A DNA stretch of 64,000 nucleotides. Origin: Pseudomonas sp. 10S4 (GTDB taxonomy: Bacteria > Pseudomonadota > Gammaproteobacteria > Pseudomonadales > Pseudomonadaceae). This document shows positions 1-8,949 of this stretch, piece by piece (position 1 is the first letter of the stretch; every line of letters begins with the position of its first letter). The stretch is taken from assembly GCF_034344865.1 (NCBI RefSeq), contig NZ_CP133774.1, forward strand, positions 3,596,001-3,660,000. Reading direction: 5' to 3'. The notes beneath the pieces were generated by a model. The model did no database searches. It worked only from the letters and a program-made list of their open reading frames with translations, and was not told where the DNA came from. Made by a program: the position numbers and the translations under genes.

Positions 1-28
1 TCAGTTGCACCGAGTGCGCCGGTTTTAC

Positions 29-69
29 GACTGCTTCGCAGCCGGACGGGGGTAAACCCCTCGCCACAT
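29..69. repeat. Partial REP-type palindrome, GTGGCGAGG family
   Basis: One arm of the repeat family seen complete at 14538 and 31092: a GACTGCTTCGCAGCC segment followed by CCCCTCGCCACA. The partner arm lies outside the window. No gene is visible in bases 1-294. Confidence 0.6.
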
Positions 70-294
70 AAGCCCTGACAGCTATGCCGTTGCGCTTGCA
101 AAAGGGGCTAAACCCCAGCGTTTATGGCAAACTTCGCGCCTATAAACGCCGGCCCCGCAGTTTTGAGCCTTCACAGGCACACGCGGATCGGAATAAAGCG
201 TTGCCAGGTTTGCTTCCCTGGACGGGAAAAGACCCTTTGTGTGTTGGTACGTCGGTGCCAACGCTTTCTGCCTGAACAGATTAGAGAAACGACC

Positions 295-1416
295 ATGCAT
301 AATGTCGTCATCAGCGGCACCGGCCTGTACACCCCGGCCAACAGCATCTCCAACGAAGAGCTGGTGCAGTCTTTCAACGCTTACGTCGCGCAATTCAACG
401 CCGACAACGCCGATGCCATCGCGCGCGGCGAGATCGAAGCGTTGACCGAGTCCAGTGCAGCGTTTATCGAAAAAGCGTCCGGCATCAAAAGCCGCTTTGT
501 CATGGACAAGGACGGCATCCTGGACCCGCAACGCATGGCACCACGCCTGCCCGAGCGTTCCAACGACGAATGGTCGGTGCTCTGCCAGATGGCCATCGGC
601 GCTGCCGAGCAAGCCTTGCAACGCGCCGGCAAGACCGCCGCGGACATCGACGGCGTGATCGTCGCCTGTTCCAACCTGCAACGCGCCTACCCGGCCATCG
701 CCATCGAAGTCCAGGAAGCCCTGGGCATTCAAGGTTTCGGTTTCGACATGAACGTCGCGTGCTCCTCGGCGACCTTCGGCATTCAGGCCGCCACCAACAG
801 CGTGCAACTGGGCCAGGCCCGGGCGATTCTGATGGTCAACCCGGAAGTCTGCACCGGCCACCTGAACTTCCGCGACCGTGACAGCCACTTCATCTTCGGC
901 GACGCCGCCACCGCGGTGATCATCGAACGTGCTGACCTGGCGACCTCCCCGTACCAGTTCGACATTGTCAGCACCAAACTGCTGACCAAGTTCTCCAACA
1001 ACATCCGCAACAACTTTGGCTTCCTCAACCGCGCGGCGGAAGAGGGCGTTGGCGCCCGGGACAAACTGTTCGTGCAGGAAGGCCGCAAGGTATTCCGCGA
1101 TGTGTGCCCGATGGTTGCCGAGCTGATCGCCACGCACCTGGACGAGAACAAGCTGAATGTCGGTGACGTGAAGCGCTTCTGGCTGCACCAGGCCAACCTC
1201 AGCATGAACCACTTGATCGTCAAGAAACTGCTGGGCCGCGAAGCCAGCGAAGAAGAAGCACCGGTGATCCTCGACACCTACGCCAACACCAGCTCCGCCG
1301 GTTCCGTGATTGCGTTTCACAAGAACCAGGATGATCTGGCCAGCGGTTCACTGGCGGTGCTTAGCTCGTTTGGTGCCGGGTATTCGATTGGTAGTGTGAT
1401 TCTGCGCAAGCGCTGA
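295..1416 (+). CDS. Beta-ketoacyl-ACP synthase III (FabH-like, PA3286-type)
   Basis: A 373-residue thiolase-fold condensing enzyme. The FabH triad is visible: Cys156 in NVACSSATF, His298 in WLHQAN and Asn331 in YANTSSAGS, and the length suits the longer Pseudomonas branch. The P. aeruginosa relative PA3286 is known to condense medium-chain acyl-CoA from beta-oxidation with malonyl-ACP, feeding fatty-acid and quinolone/rhamnolipid precursors; that role here is inferred from similarity. The frame is open upstream to about 124, but homology begins at this ATG, which has a weak AGAGA ribosome site. It stands alone, flanked by REP repeats. Confidence 0.9.
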   Translation: MHNVVISGTGLYTPANSISNEELVQSFNAYVAQFNADNADAIARGEIEALTESSAAFIEKASGIKSRFVMDKDGILDPQRMAPRLPERSNDEWSVLCQMAIGAAEQALQRAGKTAADIDGVIVACSNLQRAYPAIAIEVQEALGIQGFGFDMNVACSSATFGIQAATNSVQLGQARAILMVNPEVCTGHLNFRDRDSHFIFGDAATAVIIERADLATSPYQFDIVSTKLLTKFSNNIRNNFGFLNRAAEEGVGARDKLFVQEGRKVFRDVCPMVAELIATHLDENKLNVGDVKRFWLHQANLSMNHLIVKKLLGREASEEEAPVILDTYANTSSAGSVIAFHKNQDDLASGSLAVLSSFGAGYSIGSVILRKR

Positions 1417-1426
1417 GTTAACGCTT

Positions 1427-1528
1427 AAAAAGATCGCAGCCTGCGGCATCTCCTACAGGGTCGGGTTTCAACGCAATATTGCGGTTGAGCCCGGTCGGCA
1501 AGGAGCTGCCGCAGGCTGCGATCTTTTT
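1427..1528. repeat. Inverted REP pair, GATCGCAGCC family
   Basis: AAAGATCGCAGCCTGCGGC and its inverted copy GCCGCAGGCTGCGATCTTT face each other across about 50 bases. The pair lies just after the FabH-like gene and could act as a terminator-like hairpin. Together with the next repeat it fills most of the 330-base gap to 1747. Confidence 0.85.
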
Positions 1529-1544
1529 GTGGGCAGCGCTTTTT

Positions 1545-1588
1545 TGTGGCGAGGGGGCTTGCTCCCGCTCGGCTGCGAAGCAGTCGCA
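1545..1588. repeat. Single REP unit, GTGGCGAGG family
   Basis: TGTGGCGAGGGGGCTTGCTC is followed by CGGCTGCGAAGCAGTCGCA, one half of the palindromic unit seen complete elsewhere. Bases 1589-1746 after it show nothing recognisable. Confidence 0.7.
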
Positions 1589-1746
1589 CAGTCAGCGAGT
1601 GCGGTCTGTCAGGAGGAATGCAGTGGCCGGGTAGACCCCGACACTCCAAAAACAGGCACCCATTGATCCAGAGCGTTGTGGGCGGATGAAGGGTGTGGAA
1701 AGTATGGTGATAAGCGATACTCGCCAAGCTGTCACGCAAAGCAACA

Positions 1747-2883
1747 GTGAGAATGTCGATGCCGCTGCAACGTCTGGAAAGTCTGTCCGAAATCGCGCCG
1801 CAAACGTGGGACGCGCTGGTACCTGAAAATCAGCCGTTTCTGCGTCACGCTTTCCTCTGCGCCCTGGAAGACAGTGGCAGCGTCGGCCCGCATTCAGGCT
1901 GGCAGCCTGAGCATTTACTGCACATCGAAGGCGACCGCCTGATCGCTGCATTGCCCAGTTATCGCAAATGGCATTCCTATGGCGAGTACGTGTTCGACCA
2001 CGCCTGGGCCGATGCCTGTGCGCGAGCCGGTATCGAGTATTACCCCAAGCTGTTGACCGCCGTGCCGTTCAGCCCGGTCAGCGGGCCGCGTTTGCTGGCG
2101 GCCAATGTCGAGGATGGCTTTGAGTTGCTGAAAAGCCTGCCGGGGTATCTGGAAATCGAAGAACTCTCCAGCGCGCACATCAACTTCACCGATCCATTTA
2201 CTGACGCAGCATTGGCCGAACAACCCGGCTGGTTGCAGCGCATCGGCTGTCAGTATCACTGGCAGAACCGCGGTTATCGGGACTTCCAGGATTTTCTCGA
2301 CGCGCTCAGTTCGCGCAAGCGCAAACAGATGCGCAAGGAACGCGAGCAAGTGGCCGGGCAGGGCATTGAGTTCGAATGGCTTGAAGGTGCGCAACTGACC
2401 CAGGCGCAGTGGGATTTCGTCTATGCCTGCTATGCCAATACCTACGCGGTGCGTCGACAAACGCCGTACCTGACGCGGGAGTTCTTCAGCCTGTTGGCCG
2501 AGCGCATGCCGGAGTCGATTCGCGTGGTGCTGGCCAAACAAGGCTCACGGCCGGTGGCCATGGCGTTCAGCCTGGTGGGTGGCGACAGTTTCTACGGCCG
2601 TTACTGGGGTTGCCTGGCGGAGTACGACCGTTTGCATTTCGAAACCTGTTTCTATCAGGGCATGGATTACGCCATTGCCAATGGTTTCCAGCGTTTTGAC
2701 GCCGGGGCGCAGGGTGAGCACAAGTTGATTCGTGGGTTCGAACCGGTGATCACCCATTCCTGGCATTACCTGCGTCATCCCGGTTTGAAAGCAGCCGTCA
2801 AAGACTTTTTGCAGCAAGAACGTGTCGGGGTCCTGGCGTATGCCGAGGAAGCGAGGACCGCCTTGCCTTATCGGCAAGCCTGA
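1747..2883 (+). CDS. GNAT/FemAB-like N-acyltransferase (COG3146, DUF482)
   Basis: A 378-residue protein of the COG3146 family of predicted N-acyltransferases, a double-GNAT fold related to FemAB peptidoglycan aminoacyltransferases. Typical family segments are visible: SFYGRYWGC and the C-terminal FDAGAQGEHK followed by a conserved HSWHYLRHP. The substrate is unknown. The start is uncertain: GTG at 1747, ATG at 1753 and ATG at 1759 are all in frame and none has a strong ribosome site. It is a single gene whose stop lies 16 bases from a degenerate aquaporin fragment on the other strand. Confidence 0.8.
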   Translation: MRMSMPLQRLESLSEIAPQTWDALVPENQPFLRHAFLCALEDSGSVGPHSGWQPEHLLHIEGDRLIAALPSYRKWHSYGEYVFDHAWADACARAGIEYYPKLLTAVPFSPVSGPRLLAANVEDGFELLKSLPGYLEIEELSSAHINFTDPFTDAALAEQPGWLQRIGCQYHWQNRGYRDFQDFLDALSSRKRKQMRKEREQVAGQGIEFEWLEGAQLTQAQWDFVYACYANTYAVRRQTPYLTREFFSLLAERMPESIRVVLAKQGSRPVAMAFSLVGGDSFYGRYWGCLAEYDRLHFETCFYQGMDYAIANGFQRFDAGAQGEHKLIRGFEPVITHSWHYLRHPGLKAAVKDFLQQERVGVLAYAEEARTALPYRQA

Positions 2884-2898
2884 TCCTCGCCACGGGCC

Positions 2899-3036
2899 TC
2901 AGGTGCCTTCCTTGCCGCTGGCGATGTAGTAGAGCAATGTCGCCGCGATGATCCCGCCAATCACTTGGGCGACGATGTAGGCGGGCAGTTCACGGGCGGG
3001 GAATCGACCACCGACGAACAACCCGACCGAGACGGC
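2899..3036 (-). pseudogene. Aquaporin Z (aqpZ) internal fragment
   Basis: Reading the minus strand from 3036 to a TGA at 2899-2901 gives about 45 residues: [17 protein letters not shown], then [20 protein letters not shown] and IASGKEGT. This is the segment just after the first NPA box of AqpZ, through the next membrane helix. The N-terminal helices, the first NPA Asn-Pro codons and the whole second half of the roughly 230-residue channel are absent. It is therefore a deletion remnant. Confidence 0.75.
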
Positions 3037-3094
3037 TCATTTCCAGAACCTTGGCTGAGTACGGCAGGGTTTTTGCGGAAATCCAGCAGGCCAT

Positions 3095-3142
3095 AAAAAA
3101 CCGCCAAGGCCCGTGGTTAGCGGGTTGTGGCGGTTTTTTTGG
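3095..3142. terminator. Bidirectional rho-independent terminator
   Basis: AAAAAACCGCC and GGCGGTTTTTT form a perfect 11-base stem around a GC-rich loop, giving a T-tract on both strands. It lies between the aquaporin remnant and the ABC exporter gene, so the exporter transcript (minus strand) can end here. Confidence 0.8.
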
Positions 3143-3170
3143 TTTTTTGGAAAGGGCGGCTGGCACCAGG

Positions 3171-3247
3171 ATCGCAGCCTTCGGCAGCTCCTGCATTGGA
3201 TCGGCGTACACCTGTAGGAGCTGCCGAAGGCTGCGATCTTTTGATCT
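3171..3247. repeat. Inverted REP pair, GATCGCAGCC family
   Basis: ATCGCAGCCTTCGGCAGCTC and its inverted copy GAGCTGCCGAAGGCTGCGAT are separated by about 25 bases, directly after the stop of the ABC exporter gene. With the aquaporin remnant and the terminator it accounts for the 371-base gap 2884-3254. Confidence 0.9.
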
Positions 3248-3254
3248 TCAGGTC

Positions 3255-5087
3255 TCAATCAATCCCGACAAACCCACCCGTCTGGTGCTGCCACAACCGC
3301 GCATACAACCCGCCATGGGCCAGCAGTTCGGCGTGGGTGCCGGTTTCGGCGATCTTGCCGTTTTCCAGCACTACCAGCCGATCCATCCGGGCGATGGTCG
3401 AGAGGCGGTGGGCGATGGCGATCACGGTTTTGCCCTGCATCAGGGTTTCCAGGCTTTCCTGGATCGCTGCTTCGACTTCCGAGTCCAGCGCCGAGGTGGC
3501 CTCGTCCATGATCAGGATCGGCGCGTCCTTGAGCAACACCCGGGCGATAGCGATCCGCTGACGCTGGCCGCCGGAAAGTTTCACCCCACGCTCACCGACA
3601 TGCGCATCGAAGCCGGTGCGGCCTTCGGCGTCCGAGAGCAACGGGATGAACTCGTCAGCCCGGGCCTTGTGCGCCGCTTCCCAGAGTTCGGCGTCGGTGG
3701 CGTCGGGCCTGCCGTAAAGCAGGTTGTCGCGAATCGAGCGGTGCAGCAGCGAGGTGTCCTGGGTGATCATGCCGATGCGTTCGCGCAGGCTTTCCTGGCC
3801 GACCTCGGCGATGTTCTGGCCATCGATGAGGATTCGCCCGCCCTGCACGTCATAGAGGCGTAGCAACAGGTTCACCAGGGTCGATTTACCGGCACCGGAC
3901 GGCCCGATCAAGCCGATTTTCTCACCGGGTTTGATCGTCAGGTTAAGGCCGCCGATGATCCCGCTCTTCTTGCCGTAGTGGAAATCGACGTGCTCGAACC
4001 GTACTTCGCCGTGGCCCACCGCCAGTGGCTTGGCCTGCTCGCGGTCGGTGACGCTGACCGGTTGGGCGATGGTCCGCAAACCGTCCTGGACCATACCGAT
4101 GTTTTCGAAGATGCCGGTGACCACCCACATGATCCAGCCGGACATGTTGACGATGCGGATCACCAGGCCTGTGGCCAGGGCAATCGCGCCCACCGAGATC
4201 AGTGACTGAGACCACAGCCACAGGGCCAGGCCGGTGGTGGCGACGATCAGCAGGCCGTTCATGCTGGTGATGGCCACGTCCATACTGGTGACCACACGGC
4301 CGGCCAACTGGGCTTTTTCGGTTTGCTCCTTGATGGCTTCCTTGGCGTACTGCTGTTCAAAATTGGTGTGGGCAAACAGCTTCAGGGTGGTGATGTTGGT
4401 GTAGCCGTCGACGATCCGCCCCATGAGTTTTGAGCGCGCATCGGAAGACTGCACCGAGCGATCCTTGACCCGTGGCACGAAGTAATAAAGTGCACCGATG
4501 AAGCCTGCGATCCAGGTGATCAGCGGGATCATCAGGCGCCAGTCGGCTTCGGCAAACAGCACCAGCGCGCTGATGGCGTAGATCAGCACATGCCACAAGG
4601 CGTCCACGGCTTGCACGGCGGAGTCGCGCAGGGCGTTGCCGGTTTGCATGATGCGCTGGGCGATGCGCCCGGCGAAGTCGTTCTGGAAGAAATTCAGGCT
4701 CTGTTTGAGCACGTAGCGGTGGTTCTGCCAGAGAATCAGGCTGGTCATGCCCGGCGTCAGGGTTTGATGCACCAGCAGGTCGTGCAGGCCGAAGAAAATC
4801 GGGCGCAGGATCAGGGTGACCACCACCATCCAGGTCAGTTCGAGCGCGTGGTCCTGGAAGAAGTTGGGGTTCGGCGTGCCTTGGGCCAGGTCGATGATAC
4901 GGCTCAGGTAGTTGAACAGCGCCACTTCGATCAACGAGGCGAACAGGCCGACGACCAGCAGGGCGGCGAAACTCGGCCAGACCTGCTTCAAGTAATAGGT
5001 GTAGAAGGGGAGAACCCGATCCGGCGGAGCCGCCGTCGGTGCATCGCGGAAGATGTCGATCAGTCTTTCAAAACGGCGATAAAGCAT
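3255..5087 (-). CDS. ABC transporter, fused permease-ATPase (MsbA-like exporter)
   Basis: A 610-residue half-transporter expected to work as a homodimer in the inner membrane. The N-terminal part (about 35-330) has six hydrophobic segments. The nucleotide-binding domain has Walker A GPSGAGKST near residue 395, signature LSGGQRQR near 501, Walker B LIMDEATSALD near 530 and the H-loop AHRLST. The ATG at 5087 is chosen because GGAGAA lies just upstream; an in-frame extension to 5141 lacks support. The substrate cannot be read from sequence. It is probably separate from ppiA, 85 bases downstream on the same strand. Confidence 0.88.
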   Translation of the reverse strand: MLYRRFERLIDIFRDAPTAAPPDRVLPFYTYYLKQVWPSFAALLVVGLFASLIEVALFNYLSRIIDLAQGTPNPNFFQDHALELTWMVVVTLILRPIFFGLHDLLVHQTLTPGMTSLILWQNHRYVLKQSLNFFQNDFAGRIAQRIMQTGNALRDSAVQAVDALWHVLIYAISALVLFAEADWRLMIPLITWIAGFIGALYYFVPRVKDRSVQSSDARSKLMGRIVDGYTNITTLKLFAHTNFEQQYAKEAIKEQTEKAQLAGRVVTSMDVAITSMNGLLIVATTGLALWLWSQSLISVGAIALATGLVIRIVNMSGWIMWVVTGIFENIGMVQDGLRTIAQPVSVTDREQAKPLAVGHGEVRFEHVDFHYGKKSGIIGGLNLTIKPGEKIGLIGPSGAGKSTLVNLLLRLYDVQGGRILIDGQNIAEVGQESLRERIGMITQDTSLLHRSIRDNLLYGRPDATDAELWEAAHKARADEFIPLLSDAEGRTGFDAHVGERGVKLSGGQRQRIAIARVLLKDAPILIMDEATSALDSEVEAAIQESLETLMQGKTVIAIAHRLSTIARMDRLVVLENGKIAETGTHAELLAHGGLYARLWQHQTGGFVGID

Positions 5088-5172
5088 TGGTTCTCCGCCC
5101 GCGCTGGGGCTCTCCTTTGAACAGTGTGAGCGGTGCCGCAAAGCGACAGCCGCTCAAAACATCCAATGAAGC

Positions 5173-5730
5173 TTAGTTGATGACTTTGGCCGACTTGATG
5201 AACACTGGATCGGCCGGCACATCTTTCATGCCGCTTTTGGTGGTGGTTGGCGAGTTGACGATGACGTCCACCACATCCATGCCTTTGACCACTTTGCCGA
5301 ATACGGCATAGCCGTCGCCGCTGTCGAGGAAGTCGTTGTCTTTGACGTTGACGAAGAATTGGCTGGTGGCCGAATCCGGATCGGAAGTGCGGGCCATGGA
5401 CAGCGTGCCACGGACGTTATGCAAACCGTTCTTGGACTCGTTCTTGATCGGCGCCTTGGTGTCTTTTTGCGTCATCTGTTGAGTAAAACCGCCGCCCTGA
5501 ACCATGAAGCCCGGGATCACGCGGTGGAAAATCGTGTTGTTGTAGAAGCCGCTGTTGACGTAATCCAGAAAGTTCTTGGTACTGATCGGCGCCTTGACCG
5601 GATCCAGTTCGATTTCGATGGTGCCGTTGGTGGTGACCAACTCAACGTGTGGCGCCTTGGCAGGCGTTGCAGCCATCAGGTTGGCGGCAAACAGTACGGA
5701 GCCGGCGACGAGGGCGATTTTTTTCAACAT
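5173..5730 (-). CDS. ppiA: Peptidyl-prolyl cis-trans isomerase A, periplasmic cyclophilin
   Basis: A 185-residue cyclophilin with an N-terminal signal peptide ([20 protein letters not shown], cleavage likely after AMA or ATPA), so it acts on proline bonds of folding periplasmic proteins. Core motifs are present: [13 protein letters not shown] carries the catalytic Arg, then the ATSQFFVN segment and [12 protein letters not shown]. The length is usual for PpiA. It lies three bases after the stop of the upstream hydrolase gene, so the two are probably co-transcribed. Confidence 0.93.
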   Translation of the reverse strand: MLKKIALVAGSVLFAANLMAATPAKAPHVELVTTNGTIEIELDPVKAPISTKNFLDYVNSGFYNNTIFHRVIPGFMVQGGGFTQQMTQKDTKAPIKNESKNGLHNVRGTLSMARTSDPDSATSQFFVNVKDNDFLDSGDGYAVFGKVVKGMDVVDVIVNSPTTTKSGMKDVPADPVFIKSAKVIN

Positions 5731-5733
5731 GGG

Positions 5734-6537
5734 TCAGTGATCCTGAGTAGTGGTGTCGACTGCGGTGAGAAACTCGAGCAGGGTTTGGTTAAAACGTTCG
5801 GGTTGATCCAGCGGGGTGGCGTGGCGCGAATCGGCGATCACCACCAGCCGCGCATCGGGCAGCAGTTTTACATAGGTTTCTTTCAGCGCTACCGGCGTGT
5901 AGTCACGGTCGGCGCTGACGATCAGGGTTGGACAGGTCACATTGGAAAGTCGTTCCTGAACCCCCCAGCCAACGATGGCATCGAAGCTGGCGAGATAAGC
6001 ATGTTTGTCGTTTTTTGCCCAGCGCTCGGCCATTTTTTGTCGCAAATCGGCCTGTTCCGGTTTGGGGAACAGCTTGCCACCCAAGGCCTTGCCGATGGTG
6101 CCGAGGCTAAGCGCGCGCATCAGGCTCCAGCGTTTGAACCACTGCCAGTAATCGTCGCGGCTGCGCAGTTTGACCTCGGGTGCGCTGTTGACGATGCACA
6201 GGCTCTTGAGCAGTTGCGGCTGATCCGTGGCCAGTTGAAAACCGATCATGCCGCCCATGGACAGGCCCACGTAATGGGTCGGCCCGAGGTTCAGGTGTTG
6301 CATCAGTGCGATCAGGTCGGCGCTGAAGCCGGCGATGCTATAGCGCTCGCGAGGTTTGTCCGAGCGACCGTGGCCGCGCACATCCGGGACGATCACCCGG
6401 TAGTGGGCGGATAACGCCGGGATCTGCATTTCCCAGTCCAGAGTGCTGGAACCCAGCCCGTGGACCAATAGCAGCGCAGTGCCATGGCCGTATTCCTCAT
6501 AGTGCAGGTTGCAACCTTCATGTTCGAAATAGGCCAT
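5734..6537 (-). CDS. Alpha/beta-fold hydrolase
   Basis: A 267-residue single-domain hydrolase. The nucleophile elbow is VGLSMGG (Ser93), the oxyanion strand is LLVHGLGSS, and acid and base are likely the Asp of SADRDYTP and the His of DSRHATPLD. DVRGHGRSDKP is typical of the 3-oxoadipate enol-lactonase and esterase branch. No pathway genes adjoin it, so the substrate is unknown. It precedes ppiA by three bases and follows a LysR gene on the same strand. Confidence 0.85.
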   Translation of the reverse strand: MAYFEHEGCNLHYEEYGHGTALLLVHGLGSSTLDWEMQIPALSAHYRVIVPDVRGHGRSDKPRERYSIAGFSADLIALMQHLNLGPTHYVGLSMGGMIGFQLATDQPQLLKSLCIVNSAPEVKLRSRDDYWQWFKRWSLMRALSLGTIGKALGGKLFPKPEQADLRQKMAERWAKNDKHAYLASFDAIVGWGVQERLSNVTCPTLIVSADRDYTPVALKETYVKLLPDARLVVIADSRHATPLDQPERFNQTLLEFLTAVDTTTQDH

Positions 6538-6551
6538 GCAAAAACTCCGTG

Positions 6552-7475
6552 TCAGGCTTGTTCTGGGGCGGCGAAGGGCGCATCCAGCGGCGCGGTGTCG
6601 AAGGTGCGCAGCAATTCTATGAGGATCTGCGTCGCCGGGCCCAAGGGTTTGTCCTTGTTCGAGTACAGATAAAAGCTCGGGTTGCGGCTGCCGCCCTGGT
6701 CCAACGGTAGCAGCTTGAGCGTACCTTCCTTCAATTCCCGTTCGATCATGTGCCGAGGCAACCAGGCAAAACCCAGCCCGCTGCCGACGAACGTGGCGGC
6801 CGTGGCCAGGCTGCCGACGGTCCAGCGCTGTTCGGCACCGAGCCAGCCAACGTCCCGTGGCTGCTGGCGGCCGGAGTCGCGGATGACCACTTGCATCTGG
6901 GTTTCCAGGTCCTGGAAGTTGATTTCGCGGTTTAGGCGATGCAGCGGGTGTTCGGGGTGAGCGACGGCGACAAATTCCACGTCACTCAATTCGGCGCCCA
7001 GGTAACCGGGAATGCTGAGACCGGTGATGGCCAGGTCGGCCACGCCTTCGAGCAGGACTTCTTCCACACCCGACAATACTTCTTCACGCAAGCGCACCCG
7101 GCAGCCACGGCTTTGCGGCATGAACGCGGTCAAGGCGCGGACGAGGCGGGCGCTCGGGTAAGCGGCATCGACCACCAGCCGCACTTCCGCTTCCCAGCCT
7201 TGCTCCATGTGGTGGGCCAGGTCTTCCAGTTGGCTGGCCTGTTTCACCAATTGCCGCGAACGGCGCAGCAACACGCCGCCGGCTTCGGTGAGCACTGCTT
7301 TACGGCCGTCGATACGCAACAGCGGCACACCGAGCTGGTCCTGCATGCGTGCCACGGTGTAGCTCACCGAGGATTGCGAGCGGTGCAGCGCTTCGGCGGC
7401 CTGGGCGAAACCACCGTGGTCGACCACGGCCTGCAACGTTCGCCATTGATCAAGGGTCACGCGGGGCGCTTTCAT
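6552..7475 (-). CDS. LysR-family transcriptional regulator
   Basis: A 307-residue LTTR. The N-terminal winged helix-turn-helix (about 5-64) contains FAQAAEALHRSQSSVSYTV, followed by a linker helix and a periplasmic-binding-protein-like effector domain from about 92. It is upstream of the hydrolase and ppiA on the same strand with a 14-base gap, and divergent from the small secreted protein at 7525; either side could be its target. Confidence 0.9.
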   Translation of the reverse strand: MKAPRVTLDQWRTLQAVVDHGGFAQAAEALHRSQSSVSYTVARMQDQLGVPLLRIDGRKAVLTEAGGVLLRRSRQLVKQASQLEDLAHHMEQGWEAEVRLVVDAAYPSARLVRALTAFMPQSRGCRVRLREEVLSGVEEVLLEGVADLAITGLSIPGYLGAELSDVEFVAVAHPEHPLHRLNREINFQDLETQMQVVIRDSGRQQPRDVGWLGAEQRWTVGSLATAATFVGSGLGFAWLPRHMIERELKEGTLKLLPLDQGGSRNPSFYLYSNKDKPLGPATQILIELLRTFDTAPLDAPFAAPEQA

Positions 7476-7524
7476 GATGAGCTCCTCTTGTCCTAAGCTG
7501 GCAGTCCTTATTGGAGACTGCCGA

Positions 7525-7854
7525 ATGAAAAAATTCTGTTGTGTGGTATCGGGTTGTGCGCTGCTGGTGATGCTGCCGCTGACTGCGTTTGCCTATCCGA
7601 TCGATGTTCAGAAAACGCTCAATGGCTTGAGCATCGACTACAACTCCTATGACACGGATAGCGACATGGCCTCCATTCAGGTGAACAACTTCGGCACCAC
7701 CGACGCAATCTGTAAGGTGGTTTTCAACAATGGCCCGGAAGCGCCGCGAACTCGCAATATCGATGTGCCTGCCGGCAAGCACACCAACGCTACCGCCAAG
7801 TTCACCCGGACCATTATCAAGATGCGAATCGATCTGACCTGCACCCCAAAATGA
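7525..7854 (+). CDS. Small secreted protein of unknown function
   Basis: 109 residues. The signal peptide covers about 1-24 (lysines, a hydrophobic core, then TAFA). The mature part has two cysteines (ICKVVF and DLTCTP) that could form a disulfide. ATG 7525 has GGAGA eight bases upstream; an in-frame extension to 7474 adds only sequence without support. I know similar Pseudomonas proteins but no function. Confidence 0.75.
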   Translation: MKKFCCVVSGCALLVMLPLTAFAYPIDVQKTLNGLSIDYNSYDTDSDMASIQVNNFGTTDAICKVVFNNGPEAPRTRNIDVPAGKHTNATAKFTRTIIKMRIDLTCTPK

Positions 7855-7860
7855 CGTCCT

Positions 7861-7889
7861 GCGGAGCAGGCCCACTGGGCATGCTCCGC
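7861..7889 (+). terminator. Hairpin after the small secreted protein gene
   Basis: GCGGAGCA and TGCTCCGC form a perfect 8-base stem, seven bases after the stop codon. Only a short T-poor tail follows, so termination strength is uncertain. Confidence 0.45.
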
Positions 7890-8004
7890 TTATAAACGAA
7901 TTTATCGATGCTTTATAGCAGTTATTTGCGCTTTTTCATCGATATGACTCTGTTTAATCTCCACTCCATCGACTTACAGCATTCTCAGATGGAGGCTACA
8001 TCCC

Positions 8005-8605
8005 ATGTCCCGCGTTCTGATCATCGAAAGCAGCGCCCGTCAGCAAGACTCGGTTTCCCGTCAGTTGACCCAGACCTTCATCAGCCAATGGAAAGCTACA
8101 CACCCGGCCGATCAGATCACCGTTCGTGACCTGGCCGTTAATCCAGTGCCGCATCTGGACATCAACTTGCTGGGCGGCTGGATGAAACCTGCCGAACAAC
8201 GCAACGACATCGAACAGGCGTCCCTGGATCGCTCCAACCAGTTGACCGACGAATTGCTGGGCCGCCGACGTGCTGGTCATGGCTGCGCCGATGTACAACT
8301 TTGCGATCCCGAGCACCCTTAAAGCCTGGCTCGACCACGTGCTGCGTGCCGGCGTGACCTTCAAGTACACCGACACCGGCCCGCAAGGTCTGCTCACCGG
8401 CAAACGTGCCTACGTGCTGACTGCTCGCGGCGGGATCTACGCTGGCGGCCCGGCGGATCACCAGGAACCGTACCTGCGTCAGGTCATGGCTTTCATCGGT
8501 ATCCACGACGTGACCTTCATTCACGCCGAAGGCATGAACCTGGGCGGCGACTTCCAGGAGAAGGGCCTGAACCAGGCCAACGCCAAGCTTTCCCAGGTCG
8601 CCTGA
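8005..8605 (+). pseudogene. azoR: FMN-dependent NADH-azoreductase, frameshifted
   Basis: A flavodoxin-fold azoreductase and quinone reductase split between two frames. Frame one runs from ATG 8005 (MSRVLIIESSAR, the FMN-phosphate loop) to DELL. Frame two resumes at ADVLVMAAPMYNFAIPSTLK, the family signature, and ends at 8605. The break is GGG at 8259-8261; removing one G gives about 199 residues, the normal AzoR length. A sequencing indel is more likely than decay because both halves are otherwise perfect. The gene starts after an AT-rich leader and ends before a strong terminator. Confidence 0.88.
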
Positions 8606-8710
8606 TCCGTTAATCGCCAGATAATCGCTGGATGGTCTAGTGACCTGGCGCAACCCTTCAAGCCTGTACGCGCATCGACCTCCCTTTGCACTTGTTGCTC
8701 CTGAGTGTGT

Positions 8711-8748
8711 AGCCCGATTGAACGCTTTAGCGAGATCGGGCTTTTTTT
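8711..8748 (+). terminator. Rho-independent terminator after azoR
   Basis: AGCCCGAT and ATCGGGCT form the stem, followed by TTTTTTTG. Together with the REP pair that follows it occupies most of the 344-base gap 8606-8949; nothing else is recognisable there. Confidence 0.85.
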
Positions 8749-8779
8749 GTCTGGGATTTGATGAGTTGGCACACGACCC

Positions 8780-8871
8780 CTGTGGGAGCGGGCTTGCTCG
8801 CGAAAACGGTGTGTCATTCACCATTGATGTTGACTGACACGGCCCCTTCGCGAGCAAGCCCGCTCCCACAG
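8780..8871. repeat. Inverted REP pair, GTGGGAGCGGGCTTGCTCGCG family
   Basis: CTGTGGGAGCGGGCTTGCTC and the inverted GAGCAAGCCCGCTCCCACAG flank about 50 bases between azoR and the EamA gene. Confidence 0.9.
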
Positions 8872-8949
8872 TGGATTTGTGTGTGGTCTGACGATTCGCG
8901 GTGAAGAGTAAAACCCGCTATCGTCGCCGCCATTCAAAACGAGGCGAGC

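Noticed and set aside
82..1320. Long minus-strand open frame opposite the FabH-like gene
   Set aside because: Low-complexity antisense frame typical of GC-rich DNA; the plus-strand frame has full catalytic motifs.
1427..1588. CRISPR array or tRNA-like structures suggested by repeated palindromes
   Set aside because: No regular spacers or cas genes; the repeats match REP families scattered between genes.
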